64,000 nt of DNA from contig JAKUQR010000005.1 in assembly GCA_022450155.1 (NCBI GenBank), positions 1 through 64,000 of the forward strand, written 5' to 3'. Of the stretch, positions 38,619 to 48,415 are shown piece by piece. The notes beneath the pieces were generated by a model. That model was not told the DNA's origin. It saw only the letters and a list, made by a program, of their open reading frames with translations, and did no database searches. The DNA is from Gammaproteobacteria bacterium (lineage in GTDB: Bacteria > Pseudomonadota > Gammaproteobacteria > Arenicellales > UBA868). Each line of letters starts with the position of its first letter. Within the stretch, counting starts at the first letter, position 1. A program made the position numbers and the translations under genes.

Positions 38619-40070
38619 TCAAAAAAGCACCCCAATTGCCGCCTCGCACAAGGTGGTGAGACCGCCGATCCATGGCATCAGCACAACAACTGCAAGGCCA
38701 TTTATCGTCAGCAGAATTCGAGCATCTGGCTTCGGACTGAACTGCAACCTCAATTGCTCCGTTCTGGGTTCGTCAAAATACATCACTTTGACGATCCGAA
38801 GATAATAAAACGCGCCTACCACTGAAAAAACAACAGCAATAACTGCGGCCCAGGTCAACTCAGCATTGACTACCGCCTGTAATACAGACAGTTTGGCATA
38901 AAACCCGACGGTAGGCGGTATCCCCGCAAGGGAGAGCATCAGCAGTAGCATAATGAACGCAGCCCACGGATGGGATCGACTCAGCCCCGAATAGTCTTCG
39001 ATCAGATCAGCTTCCACCTCCTCGCTCGACAATACCAGTATCACGCCAAATGCGCCCAAGGTAACCACTGCGTAGATCAATATATAGGCCATAGCAGACG
39101 CATAGCCGGAGCCCTCGCCTGTCAGGATACCCAGTAGAAAGAAGCCCACATGGGCAATTGCCGAATAGGCCAGCATGCGTTTGATATTCGTTTGCGCAAT
39201 TGCAATGACATTGCCTAGAGCTAAAGACAAAATGGAGACTACGAGCAGCATCCCCTGCCATTCTGTGGCGAGCGATTCAAGTCCGTCTGCCAGAAGTCTG
39301 AGTATCATCGCAAAGCCCGCAAGTTTTGGTGCTGTAGCCAGATAAACCGTTGTCGAGGTTGGGGAGCCCTCGTAAACATCGGGTACCCACATATGAAAAG
39401 GCACTGCACCTATCTTGAACAAAAGACCAACCAGAACCAGTATCAGTGCCATGGTTCTCGGCAACGTACTTCCGGCGTAATGCCCCATCGATTCCGACAG
39501 TTCGTTTAGGTACAGCGTCCCGGTGAGCCCATACAGCAGCGACATGCCATACAGCAGTATCCCGGATGCCAGTGCGCCCAGTACAAAGTATTTCATGGCC
39601 GCTTCCGAAGCAGTCGTTGAGGTAGTCCGCAATGCCACCATCGCATACAGGCACAGCGCGAGCAATTCCAGGCCTACGTAGAGAGACAGCAGATGATTTG
39701 AAGCCGTCATCACCATCATTCCAACAACTCCAAATAGCGCCAGCGTAAAAAACTCCCCTTGCCACAGTCCTCTGGCAGTTGCATAACTGCGGCTGTAGAC
39801 CAACGCACACCCCGTCAGAATGCAGATGCCTGCTTTCAAAATAGCTGACACACCGTCCATTAACACCAGGCCGTTGAGTCCATAGACCGGAGCTGACTCA
39901 GAATAAACCAGACTCAGGGTGGCTCCTACCGCTAGCGTGACCAACGACAAGCCATATCCAAACTTCTGCTTTTGGGTTGCGGGTAAATACAGATCCAAGA
40001 CGAGAATAAAGCAAGCCATGAGCGATACGACGATCTCAGGCAAAACTATTAGAAATTCTTGCTTAGTCAT
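38619..40070 (-). CDS. nuoN: NADH:quinone oxidoreductase subunit N
   Basis: NuoN is one of the three antiporter-like proton-pumping subunits in the membrane arm of respiratory complex I. The 483-residue protein has about fourteen hydrophobic segments. The key charged elements are visible: GAVPFHMWVPDVYEGSPTST, with the conserved lysine and glutamate environment, and IKRMLAYSAIAHVGF. It ends the nuo operon, two bases after nuoM. Confidence 0.95.
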   Translation of the reverse strand: MTKQEFLIVLPEIVVSLMACFILVLDLYLPATQKQKFGYGLSLVTLAVGATLSLVYSESAPVYGLNGLVLMDGVSAILKAGICILTGCALVYSRSYATARGLWQGEFFTLALFGVVGMMVMTASNHLLSLYVGLELLALCLYAMVALRTTSTTASEAAMKYFVLGALASGILLYGMSLLYGLTGTLYLNELSESMGHYAGSTLPRTMALILVLVGLLFKIGAVPFHMWVPDVYEGSPTSTTVYLATAPKLAGFAMILRLLADGLESLATEWQGMLLVVSILSLALGNVIAIAQTNIKRMLAYSAIAHVGFFLLGILTGEGSGYASAMAYILIYAVVTLGAFGVILVLSSEEVEADLIEDYSGLSRSHPWAAFIMLLLMLSLAGIPPTVGFYAKLSVLQAVVNAELTWAAVIAVVFSVVGAFYYLRIVKVMYFDEPRTEQLRLQFSPKPDARILLTINGLAVVVLMPWIGGLTTLCEAAIGVLF

Positions 40071-40072
40071 GG

Positions 40073-41563
40073 TCAGTCGAGTTTTGAGATCGCAGCATGT
40101 TGCAATAGGTTTTCGACGGTCGAATGCATCACCTCAAGAAGTGGCATTGGATAAACACCCAGCCCAAGCACACATACCGCCAATACGCCTAACACAGCTT
40201 TCTCTCGCCGATTGACATCAACCAGTGCTTTTACTTTGTCGCTGGTCATCTCACCATAGACAACTCTTTTGATCATCCACAGCGTATAGGCCGCACCTAG
40301 AACAAGCGTAAGACCTGCCACAGCTGCGTACCAGCCGTTAACCCTGAAACTACCTAGGATAACCAGAAATTCACCCACGAATCCCGACGTACCCGGCAAT
40401 CCGACATTCGCCATCGCAAAAAACACCAGAAAAAACGCAAACACGGGCATGGTATTGACCACACCACCGTAGCTGTCGATTTCCCTGGAATGCATCTGAT
40501 CATAGAGAACACCGACACACAGAAACAGAGCAGCCGAAACAAAGCCGTGAGAGATCATCTGTACGATGGCACCCTCCATACCTTGCGTATCGAATATAAA
40601 GAGCCCCAGCGTCACAAACCCCATATGAGAAATCGACGAATACGCAATCAATTTCTTCATATCCCGTTGCACCAGAGCCACCAGCGCGATGTAGACCACT
40701 GCAATCAATGACAGCCCTATAACCCATATAGCAAGCTCTGAAGAAGCATCCGGCGTAATTGGAATACTGAACCGGAGAAACCCGTAAGCACCCATTTTCA
40801 GGGTAATGGCTGCCAGTATTACAGACCCGCCAGTGGGCGCCTCCACGTGAGCATCGGGCAACCAGGTATGTACCGGAAACATTGGCACCTTTACGGCAAA
40901 AGCCGCGAAGAATGCCAAAAAGATCAGCACCTGGGTTCCATAGGTCAGCGGTGCTGAATGAAACGACTCTATGCTAAAGGTGTGGCCTGATGAGAAATAC
41001 AAATAGACAATTGCCACGAGCATCAATAGAGATCCTAGTAACGTGTACAGAAAAAACTTTATTGCCGCATATACCCGATTGGAGCCACCCCAGATCCCAA
41101 TAATCAGGAACATCGGTATCAGCATAGCCTCCCAGAAGAGATAGAAAAGAATAGCATCCATCGAACTAAACACTCCTATCATCAGCCCTTCCATAATCAT
41201 GAAGGACGCCATGTATTGAGCCACTCTTTTGGTAATCACCTCCCAGCCAGCTATGACAACAATGACCGTCAGAAAGGCAGTCAAAACAATCAGCGGCACA
41301 GAAATACCATCAACACCAAGAAAGTATTGAATGTGAAATGCGTCAATCCATTCGTAGCGTTCGACAAACTGCATACTCGATGTGGTGACGTCGAAATCAA
41401 GATATATCGATAAAGACAACAAAAATGTACCCACGGAAAACCCAAGCGCCATCTTTCTAGCTAACTGAGCATTGCGATCTCCGCCGGTCGACAAAATGAG
41501 TATCCCGCCCACAACAGGCAGCCAGATCAAAACACTGAGAATATTGGGAGTCACGCTGTCCAT
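40073..41563 (-). CDS. nuoM: NADH:quinone oxidoreductase subunit M
   Basis: NuoM is an antiporter-like membrane subunit of complex I. I chose the start MDSVTPNILSVLIWLP, since the longer frame begins inside nuoL and adds 18 polar residues unlike the family. The 496-residue product is highly hydrophobic (about fourteen segments). It carries VPMFPVHTWLPDAHVEAPTG with the conserved Lys/His channel residues, and MKKLIAYSSISHMGFVTLG. It starts 16 bases after nuoL and ends two bases before nuoN. Confidence 0.95.
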   Translation of the reverse strand: MDSVTPNILSVLIWLPVVGGILILSTGGDRNAQLARKMALGFSVGTFLLSLSIYLDFDVTTSSMQFVERYEWIDAFHIQYFLGVDGISVPLIVLTAFLTVIVVIAGWEVITKRVAQYMASFMIMEGLMIGVFSSMDAILFYLFWEAMLIPMFLIIGIWGGSNRVYAAIKFFLYTLLGSLLMLVAIVYLYFSSGHTFSIESFHSAPLTYGTQVLIFLAFFAAFAVKVPMFPVHTWLPDAHVEAPTGGSVILAAITLKMGAYGFLRFSIPITPDASSELAIWVIGLSLIAVVYIALVALVQRDMKKLIAYSSISHMGFVTLGLFIFDTQGMEGAIVQMISHGFVSAALFLCVGVLYDQMHSREIDSYGGVVNTMPVFAFFLVFFAMANVGLPGTSGFVGEFLVILGSFRVNGWYAAVAGLTLVLGAAYTLWMIKRVVYGEMTSDKVKALVDVNRREKAVLGVLAVCVLGLGVYPMPLLEVMHSTVENLLQHAAISKLD

Positions 41564-41579
41564 TGATCTTCTGCTGATC

Positions 41580-43511
41580 TCACGACCATAGGTTCCAGGA
41601 TAAAAATACGACCACACCGATGATCATGACGAATGCATAGTGATAAACGTAACCGGTCTGCAGTCGCTTCAAGATGCGTGAAAACCACCCGATCATGTTT
41701 GCAGTGCCGTTTACGGCTAACCCGTCTATCAGCGCGACATCCGCCCGTTGCCACAGCCACTCTCCCAGGCGGATGCCGCCGGATGCGAATAGCCACTGAT
41801 AAAATTCATCAAAACCGTACTTCTTCTCCAGTATTTTGTAGACAAACTTCAGTCTTTGGGCAAATTTGTCCGGTAGCGACGGTGCTTTTACATAGAAAAC
41901 CCACGCCAGAACAATACCCGCCAGAGCCAACCAGAATGGAGCCGTAAAGACTCCATGCGCAATCAATCCCATAGCAGTGAGAGGATCACTGGAATTTGTT
42001 GACCGAGTAGGGGCTACAGCGTCTCCCAAAAAGCGCCCGTCCAACACACCTTCAACTAAAAAACCGCCAAACACAAGAGAAGGAATTGCCAACAGGATCA
42101 GCGGCACTGTAACCACCCACGGACTTTCTTTCAGCTGTGAGCGTGCCTGGATACCCATACGTGGCTCCCCATGAAACACCATAAATATCAGCCGAAATGA
42201 ATAGAACGCTGTCACAACAACACCCCCAAGGACCGCAGCATAGGCCAACCCAGCACCGGGTATGTTGGAGTGATGCACCGCTTCGATGATCGCGTCCTTT
42301 GAGAAAAAACCGGCAAACGGCGGTATCCCCGCCAGCGCAAGACTACCTATGACTGACGTGATGTAGGTAATGGGCATGTAGCGGCGAAGCCCGCCCATCC
42401 GCCGCATATCCTGCTCATGGTGCAACGCAATGATGACAGACCCTGCGGCCAGGAAAAGAAGCGCCTTAAAAAAAGCATGGGTCGCGAGGTGAAAGATTGC
42501 GACCGAGTAGGCTGATGCCCCCAGTGCAACCGTCATGTAACCCAGTTGCGACAGCGTTGAATAGGCGACTACGCGTTTAATATCGTTCTGAACGAGTCCA
42601 ACCAGGGCCATCAAAAAGGCGGTCAATGCACCGATAATCAGGATCACAGATAACGCTGTTGTCGAAAGTTCGAACAACGGAGACATTCGTGCAACCAGAA
42701 AAATTCCGGCGGTCACCATCGTGGCCGCGTGAATCAGAGCCGAAATCGGTGTTGGACCCTCCATAGAATCAGGTAGCCAGACGTGCAGTGGCACCTGTGC
42801 GGATTTGCCCATTGCCCCAACAAAAAGCAAGAGACAGATCAGTGTTATCCAGTGCCATTCATAACCGAACGCGCCGATTACCACTGCATTCTGTTTGCCG
42901 GACGCCGCAGAAAATACCGCGCTATAGTCCAGGGTACCGAACAAGTACATTACTGCAGCGATACCCAGGATAAATCCTAGATCACCCACCCGGTTGACCA
43001 GGAACGCTTTGAGGTTTGCTGCAACAGCGGATTCGCGTTTGAACCAAAATCCAATAAGCAGGTAAGACACCAAGCCCACCGCTTCCCAGCCAAAAAAGAG
43101 TTGTAGAAAATTGTTCGCCATAACCAGCATGAGCATGGCAAAAGTAAACAATGCGATATAACAGAAAAACCTGGTGTATCCCGGGTCATCCCGCATGTAG
43201 CCTATCGTATAGATATGAACCATCAGCGAGACGAAGGTAACGACTGCCATCATGACGGCTGACAGATGGTCAATCAGGAATCCGATTTCAAAAGATACGC
43301 CCCCGCTTGTTCCCCAGATGTAAACAGGACCGTCAAATGAGTGTCCATCCAGCACATCGAACAGCACGACAGCTGAGAGCACAAACGAAAGAGCAACACC
43401 AGTTATCGTGATACGGTGTGTTGCGCTGTTACCAATTATATTTCCCCAAAACCCGGCAATAACGGCAGCGGCGAGACAGGCCAACGGGACCAGCAAATAG
43501 ATTAACTTCAT
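41580..43511 (-). CDS. nuoL: NADH:quinone oxidoreductase subunit L
   Basis: NuoL is the distal proton-pumping subunit, with a long lateral helix that couples the membrane arm. The 643-residue protein has the antiporter core: FFGWEAVGLVSYLLIGFWF, SAQVPLHVWLPDSMEGPTP with the conserved lysine, and IKRVVAYSTLSQLGYMTVA. The C-terminal part holds the amphipathic lateral helix region and a final membrane anchor (FVMIIGVVVFLSW). It follows nuoK after 10 bases. Confidence 0.95.
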   Translation of the reverse strand: MKLIYLLVPLACLAAAVIAGFWGNIIGNSATHRITITGVALSFVLSAVVLFDVLDGHSFDGPVYIWGTSGGVSFEIGFLIDHLSAVMMAVVTFVSLMVHIYTIGYMRDDPGYTRFFCYIALFTFAMLMLVMANNFLQLFFGWEAVGLVSYLLIGFWFKRESAVAANLKAFLVNRVGDLGFILGIAAVMYLFGTLDYSAVFSAASGKQNAVVIGAFGYEWHWITLICLLLFVGAMGKSAQVPLHVWLPDSMEGPTPISALIHAATMVTAGIFLVARMSPLFELSTTALSVILIIGALTAFLMALVGLVQNDIKRVVAYSTLSQLGYMTVALGASAYSVAIFHLATHAFFKALLFLAAGSVIIALHHEQDMRRMGGLRRYMPITYITSVIGSLALAGIPPFAGFFSKDAIIEAVHHSNIPGAGLAYAAVLGGVVVTAFYSFRLIFMVFHGEPRMGIQARSQLKESPWVVTVPLILLAIPSLVFGGFLVEGVLDGRFLGDAVAPTRSTNSSDPLTAMGLIAHGVFTAPFWLALAGIVLAWVFYVKAPSLPDKFAQRLKFVYKILEKKYGFDEFYQWLFASGGIRLGEWLWQRADVALIDGLAVNGTANMIGWFSRILKRLQTGYVYHYAFVMIIGVVVFLSWNLWS

Positions 43512-43521
43512 TAATTAGCTG

Positions 43522-43827
43522 TCATCCGCGTAACTGATCCAGATCTTGAACATTTATAGACCGGCGGTTACGAAATAAAACAATCAGTATCGCCAGCCCG
43601 ATTGCCGATTCCGCCGCAGCCACCGTCAAAATGAAGAAAACGAAAACCTGACCGGCCAGATCATCCAAATAATGAGAAAATGCGATGAAATTCGTATTGA
43701 CTGCCAATAAAAGCAACTCTATGGCCATAAGAATGATCACCAAATTTTTCCGATTCAGAAATATCCCAACGACACTAAGGGCAAAAAGAATAGCCCCAAG
43801 AACGAGGTAATGTGATAGCGAAATCAT
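43522..43827 (-). CDS. nuoK: NADH:quinone oxidoreductase subunit K
   Basis: This 101-residue subunit has three membrane helices and carries the conserved glutamates of the proton path. The sequence reads [19 protein letters not shown], with the helix-2 glutamate in MAIELL and a second in the [13 protein letters not shown] helix. It overlaps the nuoJ stop by 4 bases, as in most nuo operons. The length matches E. coli NuoK (100 aa). Confidence 0.94.
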   Translation of the reverse strand: MISLSHYLVLGAILFALSVVGIFLNRKNLVIILMAIELLLLAVNTNFIAFSHYLDDLAGQVFVFFILTVAAAESAIGLAILIVLFRNRRSINVQDLDQLRG

Positions 43828-44441
43828 TTGTTCATCTCCGACCGTTTTTCTGTCGGCATACTGACAATTCGAAGTCGTTCTGACTTGCTGACTTTGACCT
43901 GCTTGGAGGGAGACTGGTAGCGTGTACCTTGGCGTCGGCGCAGCGTCAGCGCTATCGCAGATACGATTGCTACGAGAAGAATGAGACCAGCAACTTCAAA
44001 GACAAAAACATAATCGGTGTATAAAACCAGACCTAATTCTCGTGTGTTGCTGTAATCGGGCCCATGCCCAGCTGGTCGTGGTAACGATTGGGAGCTGAAT
44101 CGATCTGACATCATCACCAAAACAAACTCGACAACCATGACGCCGGCAACCACGGCACCGACGGGTAAATATCGTGTGAAACCTTCCCGCATACTTGCGA
44201 TATCGATGTCCAGCATCATGACTACAAACAGGAACAAAACCATAACCGCACCGACGTAAACGAGTACTAAAGCAATGGACAAAAACTCAGCTTCCAGAGT
44301 CATCCAGATACAGGCCGCGCTGAAAAACGACAAAACGAGAAACAATGCGGCTTTTACTGGGTTTCTAATTGTTACCACCATTGCCGCAGAGACGACCAGC
44401 ACGGTTGCGAATAAATAGAACAGTATGGAAAGCAACGTCAT
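43824..44441 (-). CDS. nuoJ: NADH:quinone oxidoreductase subunit J
   Basis: NuoJ is a five-helix membrane subunit next to the quinone site. The 205-residue protein has the family-typical [19 protein letters not shown] and the [17 protein letters not shown] helix, which contains the pi-bulge that transmits conformational change. The C-terminal ~30 residues are basic and variable. It follows nuoI by 23 bases and overlaps nuoK by 4. Confidence 0.94.
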   Translation of the reverse strand: MTLLSILFYLFATVLVVSAAMVVTIRNPVKAALFLVLSFFSAACIWMTLEAEFLSIALVLVYVGAVMVLFLFVVMMLDIDIASMREGFTRYLPVGAVVAGVMVVEFVLVMMSDRFSSQSLPRPAGHGPDYSNTRELGLVLYTDYVFVFEVAGLILLVAIVSAIALTLRRRQGTRYQSPSKQVKVSKSERLRIVSMPTEKRSEMNK

Positions 44442-44464
44442 AGGGCGAGTCAGTCTTACACGGT

Positions 44465-44953
44465 CTATCTATATGCTGAATCTTGCTGACGAGCCGATGC
44501 AATCTGCGCTTCGCACCGATCACCGAGATTCAAGAGATCAGTTTTTGAGACCACGCCGGACTCACCCGACTCGAAGTGATACTCATCGATATTCGTAAGA
44601 ACTATCGAATCAACGGGACAAGACTCCTCACAAAATCCACAGTAAATACATTTAAAAAGGTCGATGTCGAATCGAGTTGTCCTGCGTGTTCCGTCCTCTC
44701 TTTCTTCCGATTCGATGGTGATAGCAAGCGCCGGACATACTGCTTCACAGAGTTTGCAACCGATACAGCGCTCTTCGCCGTTTGGATAGCGTCGAAGTGC
44801 AAGCAATCCTCGGAAGCGTGGTGATTTTGGTGTTTTTTCTTCTGGATACTGGATCGTGAACTTCTTTTTGAAGAAATAACGACCCGTGAGACCGAGGCCT
44901 CGTACAAGCTCGGACAGCGCCCAAGTATTTATTAAACGCTTTATTAAAGACAT
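44465..44953 (-). CDS. nuoI: NADH:quinone oxidoreductase subunit I
   Basis: NuoI holds two [4Fe-4S] clusters (N6a and N6b) that pass electrons towards N2. Both C-x2-C-x2-C-x3-CP motifs are intact: [12 protein letters not shown] and [12 protein letters not shown]. The N-terminal helix and [18 protein letters not shown] are typical. The 162-residue length is normal for the bacterial subunit. It lies 9 bases after nuoH. Confidence 0.96.
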   Translation of the reverse strand: MSLIKRLINTWALSELVRGLGLTGRYFFKKKFTIQYPEEKTPKSPRFRGLLALRRYPNGEERCIGCKLCEAVCPALAITIESEEREDGTRRTTRFDIDLFKCIYCGFCEESCPVDSIVLTNIDEYHFESGESGVVSKTDLLNLGDRCEAQIASARQQDSAYR

Positions 44954-44962
44954 TTTTTCTAA

Positions 44963-45994
44963 CTATGTAAAAATGACGCCGAAGGGAGTAAAAAACTTGA
45001 CCGCACCGATAACCGCTATCCAGATAAGGGTCACCGGAATAAACACCTTCCAGCCAAGACGCATGATCTGGTCATACCGATATCTTGGAAATGTCGCCCT
45101 AAACCACAAGAACAAGAACGCCACTATCGACAGTTTGGCTAAAAACCAGAACAAGCCCGGCAGCCAGGTAAACGGAGGGAATTCAAACGGGGGGTTCCAC
45201 CCTCCCAGAAATAAAACTACCGTTAATGCTGAGATCATCAGCATGTTTGCGTATTCAGCGAGGAAAAAAGCTGCGAATCCCATTCCTGAGTACTCCACAT
45301 GAAACCCCGCAACAATCTCGGATTCGCCTTCCGCGACGTCAAACGGCGCCCGGTTGGTCTCTGCCACTCCTGAAATGAAAAACACCAGGAAGAGTGGCAA
45401 TAGAGGCAGGAAGAACCACTGATGCAGACCACCCGATTGTGCCTGAACGATTGTATTGAGATTCAAACTGCCCGCCACCATGAGTACTCCAACCAATGCG
45501 AAACCCATTGCAATTTCGTAAGCAACAATCTGTGCTGCCGAGCGCATTGCACCTAAAAACGCATACTTTGAATTCGAGGCCCAACCAGCAATGATGACGC
45601 CATAAACACCCATCGACGTCAGCGCCAACACATAAAGCAATCCGGCATCGATATCAGCCAGTACCAGAGTTTTGGAATACGGTATCACCGCCCACACGGC
45701 GAAAGCGGGAGTCACAGCAAGCACCGGGGCAATAAGAAAGAGGTACCGATCGGACTTACTGGGAATGATCATTTCCTTAAACATCAGCTTTATAATATCT
45801 GCTATCGGCTGCAGCAAACCTTTAGGGCCCACCCGATTCGGGCCGACCCTGACGTGCATATAAGCAATCACTTTCCTTTCTGCCAGTGTGTAGTACGCGA
45901 CCGCAATGATGAGAGGTCCAACGATAAAACCGATCTTAAAGCCGAGTTGTAAGATCAACGGCAAAGAGGCCCAAGTTGTCGCAATCCAGCTCAT
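44963..45994 (-). CDS. nuoH: NADH:quinone oxidoreductase subunit H
   Basis: NuoH forms the quinone chamber at the joint of the two arms. It has 343 residues and about eight membrane segments. Markers are [20 protein letters not shown] near the N-terminus, the acidic loop [20 protein letters not shown] that lies at the quinone cavity, and [20 protein letters not shown]. It begins 3 bases after nuoG. Confidence 0.96.
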   Translation of the reverse strand: MSWIATTWASLPLILQLGFKIGFIVGPLIIAVAYYTLAERKVIAYMHVRVGPNRVGPKGLLQPIADIIKLMFKEMIIPSKSDRYLFLIAPVLAVTPAFAVWAVIPYSKTLVLADIDAGLLYVLALTSMGVYGVIIAGWASNSKYAFLGAMRSAAQIVAYEIAMGFALVGVLMVAGSLNLNTIVQAQSGGLHQWFFLPLLPLFLVFFISGVAETNRAPFDVAEGESEIVAGFHVEYSGMGFAAFFLAEYANMLMISALTVVLFLGGWNPPFEFPPFTWLPGLFWFLAKLSIVAFLFLWFRATFPRYRYDQIMRLGWKVFIPVTLIWIAVIGAVKFFTPFGVIFT

Positions 45995-45997
45995 CTG

Positions 45998-48397
45998 TTA
46001 CTCCACAGCTTGAACCACAACCACAGGAAAAGAACCGAGAACCGACGTTTCAGAAAGCCCCGTTGGCACGTATACAGCGCCACGAGGCACGCGATCATCG
46101 GGTTGGACCGGAAGCATAACTTCGCCTGTCTCTGAGCGTACCGCTAAACGATCCCCTTGTTTAAGTCCCAGTTGGTCCAGTTCTTCCCTACAAGCGAGCA
46201 ATGCCACAGGTTCTGCATCCTTGGTCGATTGCAGCGCTGTGGCACGACGTACTGTGGGATCTACGCTATACACTGGCACATCGACAATTCGATCCAGTTG
46301 TTTGCCTTTCTTTAGTTCAGCGGATTGAGTAGAAACATGATTAATTGCTTGTAGATCAGATTTGTAGCGAACGCTTATTGGCTCTGATAAATCATAGACC
46401 TCTTCAAGCTCAGCAATGACGTCATCCGAACTAACGTAGTCAAAACCGTCCAATTTTAAGAAATTTCCAAGCACCCGTAGGATTTTCCACCCCGGTCTCG
46501 ACTGACCCATCGGCTTTACAGCGGCACTGGCGAACTGGGCGACGCCTTCGCAATTGATATAACCACCATCGATTTCCGTAAAAGCCGCAAGAGGCAACAC
46601 AACATCCGCTTGCATAGGGACCGCAGAACGAAAAGTCGAAAAGCTCACAACGAACTCTGCTTCGCACAATGCGGTTTCCAACGCCACTGGGTCAGCATAA
46701 TCGTTGCGAACCTCCACACCATACAAAACATAAGCCTTAAGACGCTTATCGATCATTGTTTTGCTATTTAACCCCCCCGAATCAATCGAACGTCCTCCAG
46801 GAAGACGATGCGGCACACACCCAGCGACCCACCCCGCAGCGCCATTAGCGTCTGGCAGCAAGGCAATCCGAATACCACAGTTCTCTCCCAGCCAAGATGC
46901 AATCTGCCGAAGCGCACTAGCATCCGGATGGTTCATTCCGATCTGACCTAAGAGAATAAGAGCACCTGCATCGACTGCAATTAGGACGTTGGCGATAGCT
47001 CTAACATCTATTACAGATTCATGTCGTCTGGCGAGCTCAACAAGATTTACAGGCAACAGGTCCGCCTTCCCTGCAGCGAGCGCGACATTTTGGGCGATCC
47101 TCGCAAAAATGCCAGCCATCATCGAAGGCTTTATAATTACTTCTTGCGTCGTCACAAAATTATGATTGAACGACATTGGGTTAAGAACAGCTATCTCACC
47201 ACCCTCTTGAACTAAACGACGGAGCCTCAGTGATATCAACGGCAATTCTTTTCGGATATTCGAACCCACGATTAAAACGCTGCCGAGTTTCTGCAGCTTT
47301 GATATAGAAGTGTCGATACCTGGATAAATCGGTGCTGCCAAATCATCTCGAAAATCTTGTTGTCGCAATCTGTGATCAACGTTAGATGACCCTAGCGCAC
47401 GCAATAATTTCTGTAGAAGAAAGAATTCTTCTAACGACGCAGTTGGAGACGCAATTGCCCCGATTTGCTCACCGGACCAAGTCTGTTTGATGCGCAACAA
47501 ACTCGACGAAACAAGTTCTAACGCCTCAGTCCACTCGACTTCCTGGTAACTGTCGCCCCGTCGAACGAGCGGCATCGTTAACCGATCGTTAGAATTAACA
47601 CTCTCATAACTGTATCGATCTCGATCCGAAAGCCAACATTCATTAACCGCCTCGTTGTCTCGCGGCAATACTCGCTTGACCACACCCCCAATTTCCTGAA
47701 TTTCAAGATTTGAACCCAAACAGTCGTGGGGGCTAATGCCTTTGTGTCCGTTCAATTCCCAGGTTCGCGCCGTAAACCGATACGGTTTGGAGGTCAGTGC
47801 CCCCACCGGACACAAATCAATCACATTTCCGGAGACCTCACTATCCATCGATGTACCAAGGAAGGTCGTGATCTTCATATCTTCACCACGCCCGATCGCA
47901 CCCAGTTCCATGACTCCAGCCACCTCTTGTCCAAACCTTACACAGCGAGTGCAGTGAATACAGCGTGTCATTTCAGTCGCTATCAGAGGCCCAAGATCCA
48001 CATTGTCGACAGATCTTTTAACCTCATCGAATACTGAACTACTCCCGCCAAATCCCATCGCCTGATCTTGAAGAGGACACTCCCCTCCTTGATCACAAAT
48101 CGGGCAATCCAAAGGGTGATTGATCAGTAGAAACTCCATCGTGTCCTTTTGTGCCTGTTTCGCGATCTCCGACGTGGTCTGTACAACCATACCGTCGGTT
48201 ACTGGAGTGGCACAGGCAGGGAGAGGCTTCGGTGCTTTTTCAACCTCAACGAGGCACATGCGGCAATTTGCGGCAACAGAGAGCTTTTCGTGATAACAGA
48301 ATCGCGGAATATAGATCCCGGCATTGTCAGCCACTTCAATAATGGTCGAGCCCTGCTCTGCTTCGAACTGCTGCCCGTTGATCTCAACTTTGAGCAT
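45998..48397 (-). CDS. nuoG: NADH:quinone oxidoreductase subunit G
   Basis: NuoG is the largest peripheral subunit and carries the N1b, N4 and N5 iron-sulfur clusters. The [2Fe-2S] site reads FCYHEKLSVAANCRMCLVEV, with a fourth cysteine in PACATPV. The histidine-ligated N5 site is HPLDCPICDQGGECPLQDQA, and N4 is CIHCTRCVRFGQEV. A molybdopterin-oxidoreductase-like domain fills the rest. It has 799 residues, shorter than E. coli NuoG (~908). The CxxC pair for the extra N7 cluster is not visible: the expected position near residue 225 reads HDCLGSNLEI. It starts 18 bases after nuoF. Confidence 0.95.
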   Translation of the reverse strand: MLKVEINGQQFEAEQGSTIIEVADNAGIYIPRFCYHEKLSVAANCRMCLVEVEKAPKPLPACATPVTDGMVVQTTSEIAKQAQKDTMEFLLINHPLDCPICDQGGECPLQDQAMGFGGSSSVFDEVKRSVDNVDLGPLIATEMTRCIHCTRCVRFGQEVAGVMELGAIGRGEDMKITTFLGTSMDSEVSGNVIDLCPVGALTSKPYRFTARTWELNGHKGISPHDCLGSNLEIQEIGGVVKRVLPRDNEAVNECWLSDRDRYSYESVNSNDRLTMPLVRRGDSYQEVEWTEALELVSSSLLRIKQTWSGEQIGAIASPTASLEEFFLLQKLLRALGSSNVDHRLRQQDFRDDLAAPIYPGIDTSISKLQKLGSVLIVGSNIRKELPLISLRLRRLVQEGGEIAVLNPMSFNHNFVTTQEVIIKPSMMAGIFARIAQNVALAAGKADLLPVNLVELARRHESVIDVRAIANVLIAVDAGALILLGQIGMNHPDASALRQIASWLGENCGIRIALLPDANGAAGWVAGCVPHRLPGGRSIDSGGLNSKTMIDKRLKAYVLYGVEVRNDYADPVALETALCEAEFVVSFSTFRSAVPMQADVVLPLAAFTEIDGGYINCEGVAQFASAAVKPMGQSRPGWKILRVLGNFLKLDGFDYVSSDDVIAELEEVYDLSEPISVRYKSDLQAINHVSTQSAELKKGKQLDRIVDVPVYSVDPTVRRATALQSTKDAEPVALLACREELDQLGLKQGDRLAVRSETGEVMLPVQPDDRVPRGAVYVPTGLSETSVLGSFPVVVVQAVE

Positions 48398-48415
48398 GAT
48401 GTTCAGGACCTATTG

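Noticed and set aside
39277-39810. 177-codon minus-strand ORF
   Set aside because: It is an out-of-frame reading inside nuoN, whose protein is clearly conserved.
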